The notes under the pieces were generated by a model, which saw only the letters and a list, made by a program, of their open reading frames with translations, was not told where the DNA came from and made no database searches. DNA of 23,746 bases. It comes from an uncultured Gammaproteobacteria bacterium. Its GTDB lineage: Bacteria; Pseudomonadota; Gammaproteobacteria; SZUA-140. Position 1 is the first letter of the stretch. Each line of letters begins with the position of its first letter. The position numbers were made by a program, and so were the translations under genes. Positions 8,497 to 14,329 of this stretch are shown one piece after another. The stretch spans positions 1 through 23,746 of the forward strand of contig CALZMY010000093.1 of NCBI GenBank assembly GCA_945788675.1. Reading direction: 5' to 3'.

Positions 8497-8862
8497 ACAA
8501 ATGATAAGCCGGGGCTTCTTGTTAGTCAGCCCTCTTTTGAGTGTCTTAGAGTTGTGTAAGTATCTAAAAATAAATGTTATTTATGGCAGAATGAAGTCCG
8601 GCTGCTTGTGATTAATATCAGTTTTTTGTATGGAAGAGGGGCGGTGGACGGCTGTTTAGAAAAATTAACATTTCAGGTGTGAAATTATTATTTTTTCCGC
8701 TCAGATGCTACTGAATAATGAATGACCAGGCTAAGAACAGGTCATTAAATTTGTCGAAACATGCGCCTGTTTTTAGATGGGTACGAAAATCGATACTGTA
8801 TAGACATCAAATGAAAGCGAACTATCAGGTGGTTTCTTTCGTAGGAGGTAATCGCTTCAGGT
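8497..8862. other. Gene-free stretch between the che operon promoter and flgN
   Basis: The stretch is AT-rich. A plus-strand frame of 89 codons enters it from 8718 but overlaps flgN, lacks a ribosome site and resembles no known protein. An inverted repeat, AATGACC (8721-8727) with GGTCATT (8740-8746), could form a 7-bp hairpin in the flgN transcript about 115 bases after its stop; the tail on the minus strand is not U-rich. I see no convincing terminator or RNA gene. Confidence 0.4.
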
Positions 8863-9309
8863 TTATGCCTTTGCCAGTGTACGTGGCTGTCGTTCGGAAA
8901 CGGTTTCTCCTGAGCTGTCATATCGTAGTTCAGATACAGGCTGTCGCCCGTTTAATATTGTATTTGCCTGTTCAATGTGGCGTTTAGTTGTATTAATGAT
9001 GCCACCATTGATCTGGTTCTGATTTTGGCATGTTTGTGCAGTTCTCAGTAGTCTCTTCCACAAAGATTTCAATGGTTCTACCGATAGTTCTGAGTCTGTG
9101 ATTGATATTATTGATATGCGTTTTTGACTGGCCTCTTCCATAGTGATGAGCTGTTGTTCTTTTTGTTTTACCAATTGCGAGATTTCTTCTGGTGCTATTG
9201 TGTTATTGAGCGCCTCAAATTCATTTTTAAGTGTAGAAAGTAGTGATTCTGCTGCCTCAAGTTCATTTTCTATCAGGCTTGCTTTGTATGCATGATTATT
9301 GCGTTCCAT
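8863..9309 (-). CDS. flgN: FlgN-family flagellar export chaperone
   Basis: FlgN binds the C-termini of the hook-filament junction proteins FlgK and FlgL in the cytoplasm and brings them to the export gate; both partners are encoded in this window. The protein has 148 residues and is strongly helical, with a pattern typical of FlgN: an N-terminal coiled helix (about 8-60, EAAESLLSTLKNEFEALNNT), then QLVKQKEQQLITMEEASQKRISII (split here by helix breaks) and a C-terminal segment with CQNQNQINGGIINTTKRHIE and QANTILNG. The NGGIIN.T..H...AL/ILNG-like end is the best family mark. The gene follows flgM by 27 bases with AAGG at the ribosome site, and the two are probably co-transcribed. Confidence 0.88.
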   Translation of the reverse strand: MERNNHAYKASLIENELEAAESLLSTLKNEFEALNNTIAPEEISQLVKQKEQQLITMEEASQKRISIISITDSELSVEPLKSLWKRLLRTAQTCQNQNQINGGIINTTKRHIEQANTILNGRQPVSELRYDSSGETVSERQPRTLAKA

Positions 9310-9336
9310 AAGGAGACCTTTATCTTGTGTTTAATG

Positions 9337-9651
9337 TTACAACTGGGTTTCAAAGCGGAATAATTTTTCTGCAAGACGATTGGCATCGATCTCATATTTG
9401 GCATCGTTGATCTGGAGCTTGATCTCTTCCACTCGCTCCATATCGACAACAGGTAAATCAACTATTTCACTCTCCATTACCTGTAGCTGTGTGGCCGTTT
9501 CGGTGAAGAAGACGGTATCTACCTGAGATGGTGTTTCTGATTCATTTTTTGCCTGGTCAGAATTGCTATGATCTGTTCGTGTGCGCGTTGTTTTACCTTC
9601 ATGGGTGTTAGTGGGCTGCGTGGTCGGCAGGCCTGTAATTTCAATCGGCAT
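9337..9651 (-). CDS. flgM: Anti-sigma-28 factor FlgM
   Basis: FlgM binds sigma-28 (FliA) and blocks late flagellar genes until it is secreted through the finished hook-basal body. The 104 residues match the family length. The N-terminal half is polar and low in complexity, as expected for a disordered secreted region. The C-terminal sigma-binding helices include TATQLQVMESEI, MERVEEIKLQINDAKYEID and NRLAEKLFRFE. It lies between flgA and flgN, as in many gammaproteobacteria, and has a sigma-28-like promoter directly upstream (9674-9700), implying that it is itself under sigma-28 control. The ribosome site, GAGG, is about 9 bases before the ATG. Confidence 0.93.
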   Translation of the reverse strand: MPIEITGLPTTQPTNTHEGKTTRTRTDHSNSDQAKNESETPSQVDTVFFTETATQLQVMESEIVDLPVVDMERVEEIKLQINDAKYEIDANRLAEKLFRFETQL

Positions 9652-9673
9652 AATTTATAACCTCATAATGCTA

Positions 9674-9700
9674 TTATCGACTTTCTGGGGGCGTTCTTGA
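9674..9700 (-). promoter_or_regulatory. Sigma-28-type promoter of flgM-flgN
   Basis: Read on the minus strand: TCAA (9700-9697), a spacer of 15 bases, then GTCGATAA (9681-9674), which matches the -10 consensus GCCGATAA at 7 of 8 positions. The start site would lie about 15 bases before the flgM ATG. The -35 part is weaker (3 of the 4 core bases). Confidence 0.65.
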
Positions 9701-9725
9701 TGGATTGAACTTAGCGATATATTGT

Positions 9726-10454
9726 TCATAGTCTGACTCCCACAACCCCTGCTGACAGAACTTTCCCTTCAATGATTCGTTTTGAACTGAGGTTCTGTAC
9801 GCGGATGACCTCACCTTCGGAGCCATTTTTTAGTGCTTTTCCCTTCATATGGACTTTAATTCCCATGTTTTTGGCTAAAATAGTTACCTCTTCGCCCCTT
9901 TTAATAAGCATAGGTTCATGAAGTGCAATGGGAGGGATGATGACGTTATGTCGTAGTGGTCGTCGTAGGATTTTCCCTTCTATTGCATTAATGTCAGTGA
10001 CATAGCCGATAGCGTGGCTACTGATATTATGTCTTTCAAGTATGAAGTCGCCCTGTTTGAGCTTTATGCCTCGCTGCAGATAACGTGTCGAAACGTACAC
10101 ATCAGCGTATTTTATGATTTTTGCTGAGACATATAGAGACCATGGCTTATTGTCCTCGCATCGAATTCCAATGCTGGTGTTGCCACTCAGGTTAGCCCCA
10201 GGCGGCAAAAATGGTTCCAGCGGTAGCTTGCATTGCCGCAATCTGAGGCGTGGATCGAGGCGCCCTGTGGTGACCTCAATCTCCATTGAACCATGAAGAT
10301 TGTTATTTAGGTGCTCCACCAGGAATTTTTCGGCTGTAAGTTTTATGGAGTTATGTGACTGAAAACTCTCTGATAATGACGGTGATGCAAATGACATCAA
10401 GATGCCAGCATATACGAGTGAGCCTAATATTTGATTGTAGTGCCTTTTTATCAC
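9726..10454 (-). CDS. flgA: Flagellar basal body P-ring formation chaperone FlgA
   Basis: FlgA is a periplasmic chaperone that helps FlgI assemble into the P ring. The 242 residues begin with a Sec signal peptide (basic IKRHYNQ, then a hydrophobic stretch to about residue 28, MSFASPSLS). The mature part ends in a SAF-type domain: DVYVSTRYLQRGIKLKQGDF, LRRPLRHNVIIPP and the closing KGKALKNGSEGEVIRVQNLSSKRIIEGKV (partly quoted) region typical of the family. The start is GTG with AGGC/AAGG sequences just upstream. It is transcribed away from cheV and has a sigma-54-type promoter 45-60 bases ahead, so it is probably made with the other early and middle basal-body proteins. The flgM-flgN pair follows on the same strand. 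Confidence 0.94.
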   Translation of the reverse strand: MIKRHYNQILGSLVYAGILMSFASPSLSESFQSHNSIKLTAEKFLVEHLNNNLHGSMEIEVTTGRLDPRLRLRQCKLPLEPFLPPGANLSGNTSIGIRCEDNKPWSLYVSAKIIKYADVYVSTRYLQRGIKLKQGDFILERHNISSHAIGYVTDINAIEGKILRRPLRHNVIIPPIALHEPMLIKRGEEVTILAKNMGIKVHMKGKALKNGSEGEVIRVQNLSSKRIIEGKVLSAGVVGVRL

Positions 10455-10498
10455 GCCTTTGCCTTACTGTTGCTTGTTAGAAAACTATGCTGTTGATA

Positions 10499-10514
10499 AG
10501 CAATCCTTATGCCA
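10499..10514 (-). promoter_or_regulatory. Sigma-54 (RpoN) promoter of flgA
   Basis: Read on the minus strand: TGGCATA-AGGA-TTGCT. The invariant GG and GC are present with exactly 10 bases between them, as the -24/-12 consensus TGGCACG-N4-TTGCW requires. A start site near 10487 would give a leader of about 33 bases. It points to control by a FleQ/FlrC-type activator, which is not encoded in this window. Confidence 0.75.
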
Positions 10515-10586
10515 ATATTTTTTGTTTTAAAGATATGGCGCTAATCGCAAGGAATACCCAAAGAGCGGGCACACGTAGCGGGCCTA

Positions 10587-10602
10587 TTGCTAAGATTAGC
10601 AA
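10587..10602. repeat. Perfect palindrome between flgA and cheV
   Basis: TTGCTAA and TTAGCAA flank a GA centre, giving a 16-base operator-like palindrome in the divergent flgA/cheV intergenic region. It is about 75 bases upstream of the cheV promoter and about 73 bases upstream of the flgA sigma-54 element. The size and symmetry fit a dimeric regulator site, but I do not recognise the sequence. The two-base centre is too small for a stable RNA hairpin, which favours a DNA site. Confidence 0.45.
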
Positions 10603-10660
10603 CGCAGCCGTTGGATATTTTGGACTCATCGCTACCGTTCATGAATAAATCAGAGGTTCC

Positions 10661-10687
10661 TTAAGTATGGGCACGGCATGACGATAC
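10661..10687 (+). promoter_or_regulatory. Sigma-28-type promoter of cheV
   Basis: TTAAGTAT (10661-10668) matches TAAAGTTT at 6 of 8 positions. An 11-base spacer and GACGATAC (10680-10687) follow, matching GCCGATAA at 6 of 8. A start site near 10694 leaves about 24 bases to the chosen cheV ATG. Confidence 0.65.
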
Positions 10688-10717
10688 CCTTATAAGTCTT
10701 ATGTAATGGAGAGTGTC

Positions 10718-11668
10718 ATGAGTAGCCTGCTAGATGATGTAAACCAACGCACGCAGTTAGCCGGAAATAATCGCCTGGAAATATTAATGTTTCGTTTAGG
10801 TGGGAAGCAGCGCTATGGGATCAATGTATTCAAGGTTCAGGAGGTTATTCACTGCCCGCCTTTGACTAAACTACCTAATTCAAATCCTATTGTGCGAGGG
10901 ATTGTGAATATTCGAGGTAAGACGATTTCGGTAATCGACCTGGCAATGGCGATTGGAAAGCGCTCTCTGCCTGATGAAAAAGAGTGTTTTCTGATTGTGG
11001 CAGACTACAATCGCGTGACTCAGGGTTTTTTAGTCAGTGATATGGATCGAATTGTTAACATGAACTGGGAGGAGATCAAGCCACCGCCGCTAGGGGTGGG
11101 GACTGCATGTTATTTGACGGCTATCACAACGGTTGATGAGGAATTCGTTGAGATCATTGACGTTGAAAAGGTATTGGCCGATGTGATCGGTGTGCGAATG
11201 GATGTTTCGCAAGATAAGATTGATGAAGGCAGTGATTTTGATCTTACAAATAAGTTTATGCTTGTCGTGGATGACTCAGTAGTGGCGAGAAAGCAAATTC
11301 AGCGCACACTCGATCAATTGGGGATTTCATCTGTGGTCGCAAAAAATGGACGTGAAGGACTTGATATGTTACTACAATGGGCCGAGAGTGAGCCCGAAAA
11401 AATTGAACAAAACTTAATGATGGTGATTTCTGATGTGGAGATGCCGGAAATGGATGGTTATACCCTGACTACCGAAATAAGAAAAGATCCACGGCTTGCA
11501 TCCTTGCATATTATCCTGCATACCTCATTGAGTGGTGTATTTAATAGCTCAATGGTCAAGAAAGTTGGGGCAAATGAATTTATATCAAAATATGATCCCG
11601 ATATTTTAGGCGCTGTTGTTCTGGAACAGGTCAAGCGGTTTTCAGCGGATAGAGGTGAGGCTGCTTAG
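10718..11668 (+). CDS. cheV: Chemotaxis coupling/response regulator protein CheV
   Basis: CheV combines a CheW-like coupling domain with a receiver domain and is thought to tune receptor-kinase coupling or act as a phosphate sink. In 316 residues the CheW domain covers about 15-158 (MFRLGGKQRYGINVFKVQEV, then GIVNIRGKTISVIDL) and the receiver about 178-310, with D185-D186, phospho-acceptor D239 in VISDVEMPEMDG, T269 and K291. An ATG at 10706 would add four residues, but it overlaps the ribosome site GGAGAG (10708-10713) that serves the ATG at 10718, so the later start is preferred. A second cheR follows after 105 bases. The flgA-cheV-cheR-flgB order is common in gammaproteobacteria. Confidence 0.95.
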   Translation: MSSLLDDVNQRTQLAGNNRLEILMFRLGGKQRYGINVFKVQEVIHCPPLTKLPNSNPIVRGIVNIRGKTISVIDLAMAIGKRSLPDEKECFLIVADYNRVTQGFLVSDMDRIVNMNWEEIKPPPLGVGTACYLTAITTVDEEFVEIIDVEKVLADVIGVRMDVSQDKIDEGSDFDLTNKFMLVVDDSVVARKQIQRTLDQLGISSVVAKNGREGLDMLLQWAESEPEKIEQNLMMVISDVEMPEMDGYTLTTEIRKDPRLASLHIILHTSLSGVFNSSMVKKVGANEFISKYDPDILGAVVLEQVKRFSADRGEAA

Positions 11669-11773
11669 GCAGAATGAACGATGATATTATTAGAGATCAT
11701 TCACGTGTATCGCATAGAATAATAGCTGGTAAATAATTGCTTGCTGATGGTTTTAAACAAGGATTAGTGAAGA

Positions 11774-12616
11774 ATGTCAGGAGAAGATAGCACAAATAGT
11801 GTCACTGACCAGCATGCTTATGACGAATTTTGCCAATTATTGAGCACTGCCTGTGGCATCATCCTGGGAGGCAACAAGCAGTATCTTGTTAATAGCCGCC
11901 TCAATAAATTGATGCATGATAACGGCATCGGTTCGCTCGCAGAGCTAGTGAAACGTCTGCAGCAGTACCCAGAATCTAAACTTTATGTCTCCGTCGTTGA
12001 TGCGATGACGACTAACGAAACGTCGTGGTTTCGTGATTACTACCCATATGATTTTCTTGCGAAAACACTGTTGCCTGAAATGTCAACAGCTAATAAAGAG
12101 CTGCGTATCTGGTCGGCTGCCGCTTCCTCGGGACAAGAACCATATTCGATTAGTATCATCATTGATGAATACCAGAAAAATAAAAAAGGTTTTATAAATC
12201 CTGCAAAAATCATTGCCACCGATATATCCCAAACGGTGTTAAGCGATGCAAGAGAAGGGGTTTTTGATCAGATGACGCTTGATCGCGGCATGTCACAAAC
12301 GCGTATTAATCGTTATTTTGAACCGCACGGTAAAATGTGGAAAATGAAAAATGAGATCAAACAACGCATTACCTTTCGTGAATTTAACCTGCTGGGGAAT
12401 TATGCGACCCTCGGAAAATTTGACGTCATTTTTTGTCGTAATGTTTTGATCTATTTTTCTACTGAGATAAAAAAAGATATTCTCTCGCGTATTGCGGGCG
12501 TATTAAACCCACGTGGCTACCTGATACTGGGTGGGTCAGAGTCGATGGCCAACTACTCAGAGCGCTTTGACGTCGTGCGCCTGAAAAATGGTCTGGTGTA
12601 CCAACTGAAAGAATAA
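11774..12616 (+). CDS. cheR: Chemotaxis protein methyltransferase CheR (flagellar-operon copy)
   Basis: This is a second SAM-dependent receptor methyltransferase, of 280 residues. It shows the N-terminal helical domain (about 14-75, CGIILGGNKQYLVNSRLNKL), TTNETSWFRD (79-88), the SAM loop SAAASSGQEPYS (114-125), ATDIS (148-152) and FCRNVLIYF (220-228). The SAM loop differs from the other copy (SAGCSTGEEPYS) and the two proteins are clearly divergent, so they are not a recent duplicate. The ATG has AAGGA about 10 bases upstream. It probably belongs to the cheV transcript. Its position beside cheV and the flg genes suggests that it serves the main flagellar receptor array, which is inference. 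Confidence 0.95.
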   Translation: MSGEDSTNSVTDQHAYDEFCQLLSTACGIILGGNKQYLVNSRLNKLMHDNGIGSLAELVKRLQQYPESKLYVSVVDAMTTNETSWFRDYYPYDFLAKTLLPEMSTANKELRIWSAAASSGQEPYSISIIIDEYQKNKKGFINPAKIIATDISQTVLSDAREGVFDQMTLDRGMSQTRINRYFEPHGKMWKMKNEIKQRITFREFNLLGNYATLGKFDVIFCRNVLIYFSTEIKKDILSRIAGVLNPRGYLILGGSESMANYSERFDVVRLKNGLVYQLKE

Positions 12617-12743
12617 CTCTATTCGTCTGCCTGTTTCACGCGGGTAACAAAGATTGCCACCGGGCGGAACATCTTGCCTTCTCCCTTGTTTGTAGTGTCT
12701 TCAATTATTTTCAACATATTGAATTTTATAAAATAAAAAATTA

Positions 12744-12760
12744 TGGCATGGCCATTGCTT
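12744..12760 (+). promoter_or_regulatory. Sigma-54 (RpoN) promoter of the flgB operon
   Basis: TGGCATG-GCCA-TTGCT matches the -24/-12 consensus TGGCACG-N4-TTGCW at all but one defined base, with correct GG to GC spacing. A start site near 12770 leaves about 28 bases to the flgB GTG. It lies in the 181-base gap after cheR, so flgB and the genes after it can be transcribed independently of cheV-cheR. Confidence 0.85.
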
Positions 12761-12797
12761 TGTGTCTGGTGAATGAGAAATCGACAGGAGCAGGGCA

Positions 12798-13199
12798 GTG
12801 GCATTTAATCTCGACAATGCATTTGGAATTCATGGTGAGGCATTGAAGCTGCGTGCCCAGCGCACGGCACAGCTAGCCGCGAATATTGCCAATGTGGATA
12901 CGCCGAACTACAAGTCGAAAGATATCGATTTTCAAACAGCGATGAAGCAAGTGCAGCAGATCAATGATAGCTCAACACTGAATCGTACTCAAAAAGGGCA
13001 TATGACGATGTCGGGTAGTTCAGCCCCATCGGCGCCATTGTTATATCGCGTGCCCACTCAGCCTTCAATCGATGGCAATACGGTTAACGCCCAATTAGAA
13101 CAAGCCCAGTTTGCGAAAAATGCGGTGGAATACCAGGCATCATTTAATTTTCTTAACGGCAGGATTAAAGGGTTGCTAACTGCAATCAGAGGAGAATAA
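12798..13199 (+). CDS. flgB: Flagellar basal-body proximal rod protein FlgB
   Basis: FlgB is one of the proximal rod subunits that attach the rod to the MS ring/export gate. It has 133 residues, the usual size. The N-terminal rod motif is present (LRAQRTAQLAANIANVDTPN, 18-37), followed by YKSKDIDF, and the C-terminus has the amphipathic helix typical of axial proteins (FAKNAVEYQASFNFLNGRIK). It starts with GTG; AGGAG lies 7 bases upstream, which fixes the start. It is the first gene of the rod-hook series and its stop is 2 bases before flgC. Export is through the flagellar type III system, so the lack of a signal peptide is expected. Confidence 0.96.
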   Translation: MAFNLDNAFGIHGEALKLRAQRTAQLAANIANVDTPNYKSKDIDFQTAMKQVQQINDSSTLNRTQKGHMTMSGSSAPSAPLLYRVPTQPSIDGNTVNAQLEQAQFAKNAVEYQASFNFLNGRIKGLLTAIRGE

Positions 13200-13201
13200 C
13201 C

Positions 13202-13609
13202 GTGTCTTTAATTAATATCTTCGAGATTTCCGGTTCTGCGATGAATGCGCAGTCGGTCAGACTTAATACCACGGCAAGTAATCTTGCTAACGCCGAAAGT
13301 GTTAGTGGTACTGAAGGAGGGGCCTATCGGGCGAGGCAACCGGTGTTCGAGACGATAATGAATAACTTTACTGGTGAAATCAACGGTGTTGAAGTGACCG
13401 ATGTCGTCAAGAGCGAAGCGCCTGTGATGAAACAGTATTCGCCAGGAAATCCACTAGCGGACAAGGATGGTTATATCTATCGTTCAAACGTTAATGTGAT
13501 GGAAGAGATGGCCAATATGATCTCCGCCTCACGCTCATATCAAAACAATGTGGAAGTGATGAACACCTCAAAGCAGATGTTGATCAATACCCTGAGACTT
13601 GGTCAATAA
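13202..13609 (+). CDS. flgC: Flagellar basal-body proximal rod protein FlgC
   Basis: FlgC is a proximal rod subunit of 135 residues. The N-terminus has the family pattern INIFEISGSAMNAQSVRLN, then TTASNLANAESVSGTEGGAYRA (given in part), which corresponds to the SNLANA rod motif. Then come YRARQPVFETI and, near the C-terminus, YIYRSNVNVMEEMANMISAS and RSYQNNVEVMN. It begins with GTG two bases after flgB; AGAGGAG overlaps the flgB end, so translation is probably coupled. Nothing is unusual except that flgB and flgC both use GTG starts. Confidence 0.96.
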   Translation: MSLINIFEISGSAMNAQSVRLNTTASNLANAESVSGTEGGAYRARQPVFETIMNNFTGEINGVEVTDVVKSEAPVMKQYSPGNPLADKDGYIYRSNVNVMEEMANMISASRSYQNNVEVMNTSKQMLINTLRLGQ

Positions 13610-13638
13610 CACATATCGCGTGATTTTGGAGATTTAAT

Positions 13639-14301
13639 ATGGCCGCAATAGAACAAAGCGTACTGGAAAACCTCAACATCGCACAGCGCCCACAAGCAAA
13701 GGGGAATGGCGAGTTGGGGCAGGAAGAGTTTCTTAAATTGATGACTGCGCAGATGAATAATCAGGATCCGATGAAGCCGATGGAAGATGGTGAGTTTTTC
13801 TCCCAAATCGCACAGTTCAGCAGTGTCGCGGGGATTCAGGAGTTGCAGGGATCATTTGCGCAGGTAGCCTCTGCGCTACAGTCGAATCAAGCACTACAGG
13901 CCTCCACCATGGTAGGGCGCACCGTGATGATTCCATCCGGTGAAGCAGTCTTTGATGGTGAAACCGCGGTGAGCGGAAAGGTAGGGGTTGCCAATTCAAC
14001 CTCCGCATTAACGGTTAATATTTATGACACATCCGGGCAATTGGTTAGGTCACAACAATTGGGTAACCAAAGCTCTGGCGTAGTGGATTTTTCATGGGAT
14101 GGTCGCAACGATGCTGGTGAACAGCTGGGTGCCGGTAATTATACCGTTGAGGCGATCGCACAGACAGGCGGTGAAAGTATCGAGCTCGGTACCTTGCTTG
14201 CTGAAAAGGTAGAAAGTGTCACGCTCGGTAGCGATGGTGTGACACTTGATCTCGCGAGTGACCGTTCGGTGCCGTTGTCTGGCGTCAAGCAGGTTATGTA
14301 A
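13639..14301 (+). CDS. flgD: Flagellar hook cap / assembly protein FlgD
   Basis: FlgD forms the scaffold cap under which FlgE subunits polymerise and is later discarded. The 220-residue protein has the conserved N-terminal signature LGQEEFLKLMTAQMNNQDPM (26-45), then KPMEDGEFFSQIAQFSSVAGI, which is the family hallmark. The C-terminal half has the FlgD Ig-like/Tudor-like region with NIYDTSGQLVRSQQLGNQSS, FSWDGRNDAGEQLGAGNYTV. GGAG lies 8 bases before the ATG. It sits 29 bases after flgC and 28 before flgE, in the expected order. Confidence 0.96.
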   Translation: MAAIEQSVLENLNIAQRPQAKGNGELGQEEFLKLMTAQMNNQDPMKPMEDGEFFSQIAQFSSVAGIQELQGSFAQVASALQSNQALQASTMVGRTVMIPSGEAVFDGETAVSGKVGVANSTSALTVNIYDTSGQLVRSQQLGNQSSGVVDFSWDGRNDAGEQLGAGNYTVEAIAQTGGESIELGTLLAEKVESVTLGSDGVTLDLASDRSVPLSGVKQVM

Positions 14302-14329
14302 ACACAGTATTCAGTAGAGGAGAAGTAAA

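Noticed and set aside
8504..8516. AAGCC/GGCTT stem as a terminator for the flgN transcript
   Set aside because: The stem is 4-5 bp with a 2-4-base loop and a weak U tail, which is too short for a credible intrinsic terminator.
8718..8987. Plus-strand open frame of 89 codons overlapping the end of flgN
   Set aside because: No ribosome site, no family resemblance, and it overlaps a well-supported gene on the other strand.
9310..9320. AAGG-TCT-CCTT hairpin hiding the flgN ribosome site
   Set aside because: Only four base pairs; likely unstable and easily due to chance.
12619..12804. Minus-strand open frame of 61 codons between cheR and flgB
   Set aside because: It runs across the sigma-54 promoter and flgB start, has no recognisable sequence and is most simply chance.
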